Assembly: GCA_024515975.1 (NCBI GenBank)
Contig: JAMSKV010000002.1
Coordinates: 62,001 to 126,000 of the forward strand
Direction: 5' to 3'
DNA from: Endosaccharibacter trunci
GTDB lineage: Bacteria > Pseudomonadota > Alphaproteobacteria > Acetobacterales > Acetobacteraceae
DNA length: 64,000 nt
The translations under genes and the position numbers were made by a program. The notes under the pieces are model-generated. The model made no database searches, was not told where the DNA came from, and worked only from the letters and a program-made list of their open reading frames with translations. This document shows, piece after piece, positions 16,779-25,776 of the stretch (position 1 is the stretch's first letter; every line of letters begins with the position of its first letter).

Positions 16779-18803
16779 ATGTCCATGACCCTTCGTTCGG
16801 TTCTCCCCCTGCTGCTCCTCCCCGCGATCGCGTCGGCGGCGCCCCAGCATCCCCTTCCGCATACGCCGCAGCATCCGGCCCAGCATCTGTTCGGCGCCGT
16901 CGCCGTCTCGCCCGACGGCAAGACCGTCGCGGCGCTGGAAGCTCTGGAGCCCGCCGACCCGGCTGCGGATCCTGCCTGGACCATCCGCCTCCATCCGGTG
17001 GCGGGCGGCATCTCCACGGGCACGGCGCTGCCGCTCCCCTGCGCTGGCAGCGCCTGCGTCCCGTCCTCCATCGCCTGGGCACCGGACGGCAAGCACATCG
17101 CCTTCGTACTACGTGAACCCAAGCAGACGCACCGCTTTGTCTATGTCGTCCCCACCGAGGGCGGCCCGGCCGTCAAGGCGCTCGAGTTCGACGGCACCCT
17201 TCAGGGCCTGCGCTACGGTCCCGACGGGACGCTGGCCGTGCTCGCCACCGCAGGCGCACACAAGGAGCCTGGCGCGACCCAGGCGGCGGCGAAACTGTCG
17301 GGCGAGATCGGCGTCGAGGAGGACGAGCAGCGCATCGGCCTGATCTCCGACGGGAAACTCGCCTTCCAATCCCCCGCCGACCTTTATGTCTACGAATATG
17401 ACTGGCAGCCCGATCCGACCCAGCCCGGCCGGCACCGTTTCGTCGCCACCGCCGCGCACGGCAACGGCGACAACAACTGGTGGACCGCCAAGCTGGTCTC
17501 GGTCGAGAACGGCAACGCCCGCGTGCTCTATAGCCCGCCGCGGAAGCAGCAGCTGGCGGACCCGGTGGTGTCGCCGGACGGCAAGGCCGTCGCCTTCGTG
17601 GGCGGGCTGATGAGCGATTTCGGCTCCACCGGCGGCGACGCCTTCCGCCTCGCCCTGGACGGTCCCGCCAATGCGCAGCCGGTGCTGCAGAACCTGTCGC
17701 CCAACCTGCGCGGCAGCGTCGCGGATCTGTCCTGGCGATGCAGCGCCGATCCGGCCGTGCCGGGCCTCGTCGCCACCGTTCTCGCAGGCGCGAATACCGA
17801 GCTTCTGCCGCTGGTCGGCGGCGGCGACCCGTCACGCCCGATGTTCTCCGCCCCCGTCTCGTTGAGCGGCCCCACGCGCGGCCTCGGCATCGCGTGCGGC
17901 GGCGGTGTTGCGGCGGCGGTGCAGCAGGATTTCACGACCGCCCCCGAACTCGTTGCCGGTCCGGTCGGCCAGTTCCATCCGCTCACGCGCGAGAATGACG
18001 GCCCCAAGCCGGCGGTGAATGTCCGCAGCCTCACCTGGCGCTCCGACCAGTTCGAGGTGCAGGGCTGGCTGCTGTCGCCGAAATCGCTCTCCGACGACAT
18101 GAGCGGACCCAAGAGCCCGATGATCGTCTCGATTCACGGCGGACCGGCCGCGGCCAACGAGCCGCGCTTTCTGCAGGATCGCGACCTGACCCTGTTCCTG
18201 CTCCAGGCCGGCTATCGCGTCTTCCTGCCCAATCCGCGCGGCTCGTTCGGCCAGGGCGAGGCCTTCACCCAGGGCAACGTGCGTGATTTCGGCCATGGCG
18301 ATCTGCGCGACATCCTGTCGGGAATCGACGCGGTGGAACGCGCCGTGCCGGTGGACGACAAGCGTCTGGGCATCATGGGCTATTCGTATGGCGGCTACAT
18401 GACCATGTGGACCGTCACGCAGACCAACCGGTTCCACGCCGCCGTGGCTGGCGCAGGAATCTCGGACTGGCAGAGCTATTACGGCGAGAACGGCATCGAC
18501 CAGTGGATGATCCCGTTCTTCGGTGCCTCGGTCTATGACGATCCGCAGATCTACGCGCGCTCCTCGCCGATCACCTATATCCGTCAGGTGAAGACGCCTA
18601 CCTTCGCCTTCGTCGGCGATGCGGATGTGGAATGCCCGCTGCCCCAGACGCAGGAATTCATCCATGCGCTGAGCACGTTCGGCGTGCCGAACGAGTTCGT
18701 GGTCTATCCCGGACAGGGCCATGGCATGCGTGATCCGGCCGATTGGGCCGACGCCAAGAAGCGCACGCTGGCCTGGTTCGAGCGCTACCTGCACGCGAAC
18801 TAG
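16779..18803 (+). CDS. Exported S9 family prolyl oligopeptidase-type peptidase
   Basis: A 674-residue serine peptidase with an N-terminal signal peptide (LRSVLPLLLLPAIASA), so it acts in the periplasm or outside the cell. Residues about 40-400 form a beta-propeller of WD40-like blades (repeated SPDGK and APDGK motifs). The C-terminal alpha/beta hydrolase domain has an oxyanion region SIHGGPAA, nucleophile Ser in GYSYGGYMT, Asp in GDADVECP and His in GQGHGM. This layout is that of acylaminoacyl peptidase/DPP-like enzymes, which release dipeptides or blocked residues from short peptides. The ATG at 16779 and another two codons later (both before the signal peptide) are equally possible. It is transcribed alone after the xyl terminator. 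Confidence 0.9.
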   Translation: MSMTLRSVLPLLLLPAIASAAPQHPLPHTPQHPAQHLFGAVAVSPDGKTVAALEALEPADPAADPAWTIRLHPVAGGISTGTALPLPCAGSACVPSSIAWAPDGKHIAFVLREPKQTHRFVYVVPTEGGPAVKALEFDGTLQGLRYGPDGTLAVLATAGAHKEPGATQAAAKLSGEIGVEEDEQRIGLISDGKLAFQSPADLYVYEYDWQPDPTQPGRHRFVATAAHGNGDNNWWTAKLVSVENGNARVLYSPPRKQQLADPVVSPDGKAVAFVGGLMSDFGSTGGDAFRLALDGPANAQPVLQNLSPNLRGSVADLSWRCSADPAVPGLVATVLAGANTELLPLVGGGDPSRPMFSAPVSLSGPTRGLGIACGGGVAAAVQQDFTTAPELVAGPVGQFHPLTRENDGPKPAVNVRSLTWRSDQFEVQGWLLSPKSLSDDMSGPKSPMIVSIHGGPAAANEPRFLQDRDLTLFLLQAGYRVFLPNPRGSFGQGEAFTQGNVRDFGHGDLRDILSGIDAVERAVPVDDKRLGIMGYSYGGYMTMWTVTQTNRFHAAVAGAGISDWQSYYGENGIDQWMIPFFGASVYDDPQIYARSSPITYIRQVKTPTFAFVGDADVECPLPQTQEFIHALSTFGVPNEFVVYPGQGHGMRDPADWADAKKRTLAWFERYLHAN

Positions 18804-18817
18804 ACAATAAGAGTAAC

Positions 18818-18937
18818 GTTCTTTCTTGAAAGAAAGAACCAAAGAACTTCTGTCCGTTTGGTTCTGAGTGGCCGCAATCGAAAGCCAAACGGACAAAAGT
18901 CTTTTTGCTTCTTCTTCTTCAGAAAAAGAAGATTCTT
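18818..18937 (+). repeat. Triple-hairpin intergenic repeat, copy 2
   Basis: Between convergent genes. 5' hairpin GTTCTTTC/GAAAGAAC (18818-18839), central hairpin from CTGTCCGTTTGG to CCAAACGGACA, then AGTCTTTTTGCTTC and a 3' hairpin ending AGAAAAAGAAG. It probably acts as a two-way terminator for the S9 peptidase and SDR genes. Confidence 0.8.
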
Positions 18938-18953
18938 GATTCCTCCGAAGGCT

Positions 18954-19979
18954 CTACGGCCAGCCCACCCCGCCGGTTTCGCCGTAGATCTGCCCCGTGA
19001 CGTAGCTCGACGTCGATGCCGCCAGCAGCACATAGATTTCCGCCAGCTCGGCGGGCTGGCCGGGGCGCCCCATCGGCGTGTTGGCGCCGAAATGCTTCAG
19101 CCCCTCCTCGGTCTGGCCGCCCGTCACCTGCAACGGCGTCCAGAACGGACCGGGGGCCACGCCGTTCACGCGGATGCCCTTGTCGATCACCTGCTTCGCC
19201 AGGCCGCGCACGAGATTGGCGATCGCCGCCTTGGTGCAGGCATAGTCGATGATCGCCTTGCCCGGCGTTTCCGTGTTGATCGAGGTGGTGCACACGATCG
19301 ACGCACCCGCCGGCAGATGCGGCAGCGCTGCCTTCACCAGCCAGAACAACGCATAGACGTTGGTCTTCATGGTCTGGTCGAGCTGTTCGGTGCTGATATC
19401 CAGGATCGAGGTCTGCGCGTGCTGGTAGGCGGCGTTGCTGACCAGCGCGTCCAGTCCGCCCAGCTGCCGCACCGTCTCGGCGACCAGACGGCCGACGAAC
19501 GCCTCGTCGCGCAGATCGCCCGGGATCAGAACCGCCTTGCGTCCCGCGTCGCGGATCAGCCTGGCCACGTCCTGAGCATCGGGCTCTTCCGCGGGCAGAT
19601 AGTTGATCGCCACATCCGCGCCTTCCCGCGCGTAAGCGATCGCCGCTGCCCGCCCGATGCCGGAATCGCCGCCGGTGATCAGGGCGCGACGGCCGGCCAG
19701 TTTGCCCGACCCGACATAGCTCTTCTCGCCGCAATCGGGCACTGGATGCATCTTCGACTGCAGCCCGGGCCAGGGCTGCGGCTGCAGCGCGAAGGGGGGT
19801 TTGACATACAGGTTCTGCGGATTGCCGAGAGAGGGCGGGGATTTCGTCGGCGTTCCGGCGGATGCCGCACCCTGATCCGCCCCCTGGGCCATCGCCTGCG
19901 TCGCCGCCACCGTCGCCAGCCCGCCAGCCGCAAGGCCCCGCAGAAGCCCGCGCCGGGACGGGATGGAATGTTCCGTCAT
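18954..19979 (-). CDS. Tat-exported short-chain dehydrogenase/reductase
   Basis: A 341-residue SDR oxidoreductase. It has a twin-arginine signal (SRRGLLRGLAAGGLATVAA, about 8-26), a proline-rich linker including NPQNLYVKPPF, then a Rossmann domain with the cofactor loop TGGDSGIGRA, NAAYQ, and the catalytic Tyr and Lys in DYACTKAA. The Ser is within CTTSINTE. The pre-SDR linker and GQIYGETGG end place it in the YdaD/YhdF/general stress protein 39 subfamily, where substrates are poorly known. Export through Tat fits a protein that folds with bound NAD(P) before transport. The terminal GGVGWP is intact. It lies about 140 nt downstream of the tricorn-like gene on the same strand and could share its transcript. 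Confidence 0.88.
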   Translation of the reverse strand: MTEHSIPSRRGLLRGLAAGGLATVAATQAMAQGADQGAASAGTPTKSPPSLGNPQNLYVKPPFALQPQPWPGLQSKMHPVPDCGEKSYVGSGKLAGRRALITGGDSGIGRAAAIAYAREGADVAINYLPAEEPDAQDVARLIRDAGRKAVLIPGDLRDEAFVGRLVAETVRQLGGLDALVSNAAYQHAQTSILDISTEQLDQTMKTNVYALFWLVKAALPHLPAGASIVCTTSINTETPGKAIIDYACTKAAIANLVRGLAKQVIDKGIRVNGVAPGPFWTPLQVTGGQTEEGLKHFGANTPMGRPGQPAELAEIYVLLAASTSSYVTGQIYGETGGVGWP

Positions 19980-20119
19980 GTTCCGATCCGTCCGCTTGTT
20001 GCTGCGAACGGAACCATGGCGCGCCGCTCCGGTTCTGCGCCCCCACGGCTTCGTGTGGTCCGGTGGACCGTTCGTCGCCGCGGCGGCTCAGACGAAGCCG
20101 CAGGAAGGCGCGCGCGGCG

Positions 20120-23100
20120 TCAGTGCATCGGCGGCACGATCCCGTCTGCCGGATAGGCCGGCATCGCCGGCGGCGGCAGAACGGTCTTGTGCGGGGTCTT
20201 GTCGAGCTGATCCACCAGCAGCCTGACCCCGGTTTCCAGCTGGATGTCGTGGTCGGTCAGGAATTCGCTCGGCGTATCCTCAACCTCCACATCCGGATCG
20301 ACGCCGTGATTCTCGATCACCCATTTCCCGTCGAGACCATAGAGCGAGTCTTCGGACACCGTGATCGAGCCGCCGTCGAGCAGCCCCCAATTGCCGCGAA
20401 TGCCGCGCACGCCGCCCCAGCTTCGCGTGCCGATCAGCTTGCCCAGCCCGTATTTGCGGAAATAGTACGGGAAGATGTCACCGTCGGATGCCGAGTAATG
20501 GTTCATCAGAACCGCTTTCGGCCCATCCAGGACCTCCTGCGGCGTGGTGGAGGCCACGCCCTCGCGGTTGGTCGTCATGCCCACCAGAACGCGGCGCAGA
20601 CGCTCGAGCACGATCTGGTCGATGAAGCCGCCATTGTTGTAGCGGTCGTCGATCAGAAGCGCCTGCTTGTCGAGCTGCGAATAGAACTGGCGAATGAACT
20701 GTTCCATTCCCAGGCTTTCCATGTCGCTCAGATAGATATAGCCGACACGGCCGCCGGAGAGCTGGTTCACCTTCTCCCGGTTATGGCTGATCCAGTACTG
20801 CTCACGCACGGCCAGCTCGTTCGGGATCGGGTTCACCATCACGTCGCGGCGTGGACCCGTGGTGGAATGCGCCACGGTGATCGTGATCGGCCCGGTCAGT
20901 CCCACGAACAGGCTATACGGATCGGTCGGCGCCTTCAGCTCCACCCCGTTTACCGCCAGCAGATAATCGCCCGCATGAACGTTTACGCCGGGCTCGGTGA
21001 GCGGACTCCGATACGCTTTCCGGCTGTTGTCGCCAGGATAGATCCGCGCGAAGCGATAGCGCCCGGTGGCGCTGTCGAGCGCATAGTCCACGCCCAGAAG
21101 CGGCGTCGGCACCTGCTCGGTCTTGTCGTTGTCGTCACCATTGTTGGAATAGGTGTGCGAATTCCCCAGCTCGCCCTGCACCTCGCCGATCAGCCAGGTC
21201 AGATCCGCGCGCGATCCCAGCAGCGGCAGCAGCTTGCTGTAGCGCTCCCGTACCTTGTTCCAGTCGTCGCCGTTCATCGAGGCGTTGTAGAAAAGGTCGC
21301 GCTCCAGGCGCCAGGCATTGTTGAACATCTCCGCCCATTCCTCCCGCGGATCGATCCGCGAGCGCATCTCGGAAGTCGGCAGAGTCTTGTCGTCGCCATG
21401 GCCCGGCTTCGCGTCGGCGATGTGCCAGCTCTTGTCCTGCTTGAACAGAACGCGCTTGCCGTCGCGCGACAGAACATAGGACGACAACCCGTCGACGATC
21501 TTCTCGTCCTTGCGCGCGGTCAGGTCGTAGGCATGCAATTCCGCTTTCTCGCCCGGCATCTGCCCTTCGATCAGCGGAATTGCGGAGGTTTGGTAGAACA
21601 CGGTGTTGCCGCGAACATCCATTGCGTCGATATGCGCCGGCGGGATTGGCAGAGGCACGGCCCGCTCGATCAGCCCGTCGAAATCGATATGCAGCACGCC
21701 GGCATTCGGATCGCGCGAGCCCGTCCTGGCGTCGCCATGCCCGGCCGACCCGTCCGCCGCCTTCTTGCCCGGTCCGGCATCGCCGGAAGAGCTCGCGGCC
21801 ACGGCGCCCTCATCCGAGCGCGGCGCGAACGGGGAGGGCGTATCCGCCTGCAACGTCGCCAGATAGATTCCGCTCGATTTCACCGTGGCGATGTTGAACT
21901 CGCTGTCCGAGAACGCCGGCAACTCGTGGCGTTCCGAGATGAATGCCAGATACTTGCCATCAGGCGTGAAGGCCGGATCGTGGTCGCTGTTCTCCGGGCG
22001 GCTGATCACGCGGTCCTGGCTCGCCGCGATCTCGAACAGATGCAACTCGCGTCGGCCATGATCGCGCGTGGTGCTGAATGACAGCCACTTGCTGTCGGGC
22101 GAGAACGTCGCGTCGTGGATCTCGGCGACGGCGTCCTTGGCGACCAGACGCGCCTCTCCGCCGGCGGCGGGGACGAGCCAGAGATTGTGGTTGGCATCCG
22201 GCACCGCCAGCAGGCGTCCGTCCGGCGACCAGACCGGCGTGTAGAAGAAGCCGGTCGGGAACCGCGTCAACAGCCTCTCCGGGCCGCCCTCGGCCGGACG
22301 CACGGCGACCTGCTGGTTGCCGCTGCCATCGGTCGTGTAGGCGATCTCGGTGCCGTCCGGAGACCAGGACGGATGATCCTCGTCCGCATCCGAGGTCCGG
22401 GTGATGTTGCGGATCGCGCCATGCTCCGCCGGCACGGTCACGATATCGCCGCGCGCGGAAAACGCGGCCCGTTCGCCGTTCGGCGACAGCGCGTAATCCA
22501 CGTCCTGCGCCGTGTCCTCGGCGCGAATCTGGTCGCCGACCTTCACCCAGCGCGGCTGGATGCGCGTCCCGTCATCCGGAACCGACACCTCCACCTGGTG
22601 CAGCTGTTCCGACGGCAGGTCGATCCGCCACAGCTTGCCGCCCTGCTGGAAGCTGATCGCGTTGTCGCCGTAGGACGGGAAATCGACGTCGTAATCGCCG
22701 AAATGCGTGATCTCGGTGAATTGCTTCGTGTCCAGATCGTAACGCCAGATATTGGCACGGCGGTTCTTGTCGCGGTCGGACAGGAAGTAGATCCGCCGTC
22801 CGACCCACATCGGCTGCGTGTCGGTTCCCTTCCAGTCCGTGATCCGCATCGGTGCGTTGCCGGAGAAATCATAGGTGTAGATGTCCGACGCGCGGCCGCC
22901 ATCATAGCGCTTCCAGGTGCGGAAATCGCGGAAGATGCTGCTATAGGCGATGCTCTTCCCATCCGGGCCATAGGTCAGGAAGCCGGCGCGGTTGATCGGC
23001 AGGCGCTGCGGCAGCCCGCCCGTCACGGGAACGGTGAACAATTCCTGCACGGACGGATTCCAGCTCTCCGCGCGCGACAGGAACACCACGTTCTTCGAAT

Positions 23101-23524
23101 CCGGCGTCCAGGTCACCACCATGTTGTTGGGGCCCCAGCGTGTCGGCGCCTTCGCCACCACGTCCGAATGGAAGGTCAGCCGCTTCGCCTCGCCGCCGGT
23201 CGACGGGATCACATAGACGTCCTGGTTGCCCTGATCGGTCGCTGTATAGGCGATCCATTTCCCGTCCGGCGAGAAGCGCGGCAGCAGGTCCTGGCCGTCA
23301 TCCGCCGTCAGCCGGGTCGCGGTGCCGCCGGCATAGGGCACGGTCCACAGATTGCCGTCGGCCACGAACACGATGCGCCCGCCCTGGGTGTTCGGGTAGC
23401 GCATCAGGGTCGGGGCAGGGGCCGCCTGCGCTGGCCTGGCCGCGCCGGACAGCGCCGTGCCGCACAGCAGGGCGACCGCCAGGGCGGCCCCCGAACGAAT
23501 AAACTGCGCCATGCTCGGAATCAT
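20120..23524 (-). CDS. Exported tricorn-like S41 protease
   Basis: A 1134-residue protein with a signal peptide (FIRSGAALAVALLCGTALSG). Two beta-propellers occupy about 40-660, made of blades with repeated FSPDGK, WSPDG and TPDGK motifs. A tricorn core domain follows, with LGNSHTY supplying the catalytic His, then a PDZ-like domain and the C-terminal S41 peptidase domain with IDDRYNNGGFID and YSASDGDIFPY, whose Ser is the expected nucleophile. Tricorn proteases cut peptides into smaller ones. The length and domain order match tricorn homologues. The ATG at 23524 has a weak AGGCAGG site, and an ATG four codons later is possible. With the S9 enzymes nearby it suggests periplasmic peptide breakdown. 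Confidence 0.92.
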   Translation of the reverse strand: MIPSMAQFIRSGAALAVALLCGTALSGAARPAQAAPAPTLMRYPNTQGGRIVFVADGNLWTVPYAGGTATRLTADDGQDLLPRFSPDGKWIAYTATDQGNQDVYVIPSTGGEAKRLTFHSDVVAKAPTRWGPNNMVVTWTPDSKNVVFLSRAESWNPSVQELFTVPVTGGLPQRLPINRAGFLTYGPDGKSIAYSSIFRDFRTWKRYDGGRASDIYTYDFSGNAPMRITDWKGTDTQPMWVGRRIYFLSDRDKNRRANIWRYDLDTKQFTEITHFGDYDVDFPSYGDNAISFQQGGKLWRIDLPSEQLHQVEVSVPDDGTRIQPRWVKVGDQIRAEDTAQDVDYALSPNGERAAFSARGDIVTVPAEHGAIRNITRTSDADEDHPSWSPDGTEIAYTTDGSGNQQVAVRPAEGGPERLLTRFPTGFFYTPVWSPDGRLLAVPDANHNLWLVPAAGGEARLVAKDAVAEIHDATFSPDSKWLSFSTTRDHGRRELHLFEIAASQDRVISRPENSDHDPAFTPDGKYLAFISERHELPAFSDSEFNIATVKSSGIYLATLQADTPSPFAPRSDEGAVAASSSGDAGPGKKAADGSAGHGDARTGSRDPNAGVLHIDFDGLIERAVPLPIPPAHIDAMDVRGNTVFYQTSAIPLIEGQMPGEKAELHAYDLTARKDEKIVDGLSSYVLSRDGKRVLFKQDKSWHIADAKPGHGDDKTLPTSEMRSRIDPREEWAEMFNNAWRLERDLFYNASMNGDDWNKVRERYSKLLPLLGSRADLTWLIGEVQGELGNSHTYSNNGDDNDKTEQVPTPLLGVDYALDSATGRYRFARIYPGDNSRKAYRSPLTEPGVNVHAGDYLLAVNGVELKAPTDPYSLFVGLTGPITITVAHSTTGPRRDVMVNPIPNELAVREQYWISHNREKVNQLSGGRVGYIYLSDMESLGMEQFIRQFYSQLDKQALLIDDRYNNGGFIDQIVLERLRRVLVGMTTNREGVASTTPQEVLDGPKAVLMNHYSASDGDIFPYYFRKYGLGKLIGTRSWGGVRGIRGNWGLLDGGSITVSEDSLYGLDGKWVIENHGVDPDVEVEDTPSEFLTDHDIQLETGVRLLVDQLDKTPHKTVLPPPAMPAYPADGIVPPMH

Positions 23525-24017
23525 CCTGCCTGAAAAAACGATGGGGCATGGGAACCGTTGCCGTTCTGTCGGTCAAGGATGCGCCGCCACGGACAGAAGC
23601 CGGTTCCAACCCTGCCGAAGTGCCGGAAAAACCGCCACCCCGCCGGTCCATCAGGACCGGAACGGCGGCCATCCGTTCCGGTCCATTATCGGACCGGAAT
23701 GATTAAATGTTCGCTCATGCGGCCGATGAGGCCTGGAGCCGCCTCGTTCCGCCGCCCGATCCGGTCCGTGCGGCGCCATCGCTGCGCCTTCCTTGGGACC
23801 GGGCGTCGATTTCCCCGCTTGCGGCCGTTCCGCGCCGGCTGTAAAACCCGCCCTGCATCAGGAGTTGGGTTCGTCCCCAACGCCAACCTGCCGGTCCCGG
23901 CAAGGTGGCGTCCCGAAACGGGAGATGCGGCCGCTTCCGGCAACCAACGGGATCTCGCCGCTCAGCCTTTGTTTCTCGGGAACGACGACCTCCTCCTCGA
24001 CCCTGGAGTGTGGCTTC
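23525..24017. other. Intergenic region upstream of the tricorn-like gene
   Basis: About 490 nt between divergent genes, with no plausible coding frame on either strand. Its only clear structure is the pair of related palindromes at 23643-23699, listed separately. Confidence 0.5.
23643..23699. promoter_or_regulatory. Two palindromes with the same arms
   Basis: CCGGTCC-ATCA-GGACCGG (23643-23660) is followed 15 nt later by TTCCGGTCC-ATTATC-GGACCGGAA (23676-23699). Both share the core arms CCGGTCC/GGACCGG. They lie about 120-180 nt upstream of the tricorn-like gene and could be a double operator. No regulator can be assigned. Confidence 0.5.
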
Positions 24018-24359
24018 GTGTTCGACGTCCTGAGTTTCGCTTCCCCCCTGCAGGACGATGCCGCGCTGCTGCGCCGCCTCCGAATGCCGATCGCGGTGAA
24101 GCCGGGCGACACCACGCGCTTCCTGGGCTTCGGGCAGACCCTGCATCTCAATCGCATGCGCCCGTGCGGCTGGCATCTCGCCGTGCATCGCGATCCGCGG
24201 GACAAACCCTGGACGCATCTGTACAAGGTGGTGCCGGAAGGGCGCGACGCCGTGCTTGTGCTCCTGCAGGAGGCACTGGAAGGCGATTGCGCACGGACGC
24301 CGGAGCGGTTTTCGGGCTGGCCTCTTCCCGTCGGCGCCCGAGGCTGCGAGGCTAGGTGA
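24018..24359 (+). CDS. Small hypothetical protein upstream of fruK
   Basis: A 113-residue protein I do not recognise. The GTG at 24018 has GGAG 9 nt upstream, and codons from there show the very high third-position GC of neighbouring genes, while the region before it does not. The sequence opens VFDVLSFASPLQDDAALLRRLR and is soluble, with several Trp and His residues in the middle (GWHLAVHRDPRDKPWTHLY). There is no signal peptide or membrane segment. It ends 26 nt before the fruK ATG, so the two are probably co-transcribed, but nothing ties it to sugar phosphate metabolism. A longer frame starting at 23793 exists but lacks coding character. Confidence 0.65.
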   Translation: MFDVLSFASPLQDDAALLRRLRMPIAVKPGDTTRFLGFGQTLHLNRMRPCGWHLAVHRDPRDKPWTHLYKVVPEGRDAVLVLLQEALEGDCARTPERFSGWPLPVGARGCEAR

Positions 24360-24385
24360 AAATCCTCCCCGGGAAGGACGTTGCC

Positions 24386-25399
24386 ATGACCGCCCCAGCT
24401 TCTGGTTCCGCCACCCCCGCTCCGGCGGGGCCGTCGATCGTGACGGTGACCCTGAACCCGGCGATCGATCACACCATCCGCCTGGACGAGCTGGTGCCCG
24501 GAACGGTGCTGCGCGCGCGCTCCTCCGTCCGCCAGGCCGGTGGCAAGGGCGTCAACGTCGCCGGCTGCCTCGCCGACTGGCGCCGTCCGGAAGACCCGCC
24601 GATCGTCGCGACAGGCCTGGTCGGCGGCTCCAACGCCGCCACCTTCGAGGACTTCCTCGCCTCCAAGGGCATCATCGACCGCTTCGTCCGCATCCCCGGT
24701 CATACCCGCAACAACATCAAATTGCTGGACGAAGCCGCGGGCGACACCACCGACATCAACCTCCCCGGCCTCACCCCGCTGCCCGTCCACATGGCCCAGC
24801 TCCGCGCCGTGGTCGCGAGCGAGACCGTGCCCGGCGGAATCGTCGTGCTGTCCGGCTCGCTCCCGCCCGGCGTGCCCGCGAACGGCTATGTCGACATGCT
24901 GGCGTCGCTCAAGCGCGACGGCGCGCGTGTGATTCTCGACACCGCCGGGCCGCCGCTGCGCGAGGCCCTGGCCGGTCCCGCCGATTCGATGCCCTGGGCG
25001 ATCAAGCCGAACCAGGAAGAGCTGGAAGACGTGGTCGGCGAGAGCTTCTCCGACATCAACCACATGATCCGCGCCGCACGCTCCATCTGCCGGCGCGGAG
25101 TCGGCCTCGTGGTCGTCTCCCGCGGCGCCGAAGGCGCGCTCTACGTGAGCGAACGCGCCGTGCTGCTCGGCCTCGCCCCCGTGCTCGCCGTCGGCGTCTC
25201 CGTCGGCGCGGGCGACGCGCTGGTGGCGGGTCTCGTCGCCGCCCTGGCAGAGGACGCGGAGCCGGAACACGTCGCCCGCCTCTCCCTCGCCTTTGCAGCC
25301 GCCAAGCTCGCCCAGATCGGTCCGCATCTGCCCAACCGCGAGGCCGTGCTGTCTCGCATGGACGCGATCAAGATCGAACGCCGCGAGGTGACGGGATAG
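24386..25399 (+). CDS. fruK: 1-phosphofructokinase (PfkB family)
   Basis: Phosphorylates fructose 1-phosphate to fructose 1,6-bisphosphate. The 337-residue protein begins, after a short tail, with VTVTLNPAIDHTIRL, then RQAGGKGVNVA, both typical of FruK/LacC. It has LSGSLPPG in the middle, KPNQEELE, and the PfkB active-site motif VGAGDALVAG near 270-280 with the catalytic Asp. The ATG at 24386 has GGAAGGA 7-8 nt upstream and is preferred over a GTG at 24356 that overlaps the stop of the preceding gene. There is no fruA/fruB phosphotransferase gene nearby, which fits an organism where fructose 1-phosphate arises another way, or a relaxed hexose-phosphate kinase. Tagatose 6-phosphate kinase activity cannot be excluded. 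Confidence 0.88.
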   Translation: MTAPASGSATPAPAGPSIVTVTLNPAIDHTIRLDELVPGTVLRARSSVRQAGGKGVNVAGCLADWRRPEDPPIVATGLVGGSNAATFEDFLASKGIIDRFVRIPGHTRNNIKLLDEAAGDTTDINLPGLTPLPVHMAQLRAVVASETVPGGIVVLSGSLPPGVPANGYVDMLASLKRDGARVILDTAGPPLREALAGPADSMPWAIKPNQEELEDVVGESFSDINHMIRAARSICRRGVGLVVVSRGAEGALYVSERAVLLGLAPVLAVGVSVGAGDALVAGLVAALAEDAEPEHVARLSLAFAAAKLAQIGPHLPNREAVLSRMDAIKIERREVTG

Positions 25400-25468
25400 G
25401 GCACCCATCCTCGCTGTCTGACGGCATTGGGACAGGCATGCTGTGGCCCGCCACCTGCCGGAAATCCC

Positions 25469-25776
25469 ATGCCCCAAACCGCCGAAGAAGCCGCCCGCCG
25501 CGAGAAAGCGTTTCTTGCCCTGCTCCGCTAGGCGGAATCTAACCAGCAGGAAAACCCGAACGCGTATCACATACGTAACGGTCCTCATGGCGGTCATTTC
25601 TTCGCCGATCTGCACCAACATCCCGGCCCGAAAAAGCCCGGCGAGAAGTCGAGCGCCTCGGGCGCGTACCAGATCACCTGGGACACCTACCGGGACGCCG
25701 TCAAAGCCGGCGTCGCGCACGGTTTTTCCGAAGCAGATCAGGATGCGATCGCACTTTATATCATGCGTCACGCGCT
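25469..25776 (+). pseudogene. Broken phage lambda R-like endolysin (lysozyme) gene
   Basis: Reading from the ATG at 25469 gives a start MPQTAEEAARREKAFLALLR, then an in-frame TAG at 25529, then AESNQQENPNAYHIRNG, HGGHFFADLHQHPGPKKPG, SSASGAYQITWDTYRDA and FSEADQDAIALYIMRHAL before running into the neighbouring antisense gene. The pattern (AES with catalytic Glu, HP, SASGAYQ, W, F-SQDA-like segment) matches lambda R-type endolysins (GH104), which cleave peptidoglycan. The C-terminal 50-60 residues expected for the family are missing. One nonsense codon and a lost 3' end make it a pseudogene. No other phage gene is nearby, so it is a relic of a decayed prophage or a captured cargo gene. Confidence 0.75.

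Noticed and set aside
19862-22081. Plus-strand frame opposite the tricorn-like protease
   Set aside because: Arg/Ala/His-rich composition without motifs, overlapping a confident gene.
23558-24355. Plus-strand frames upstream of fruK longer than the 24018 gene
   Set aside because: Codon bias and protein-like composition begin only at 24018, in a different frame.
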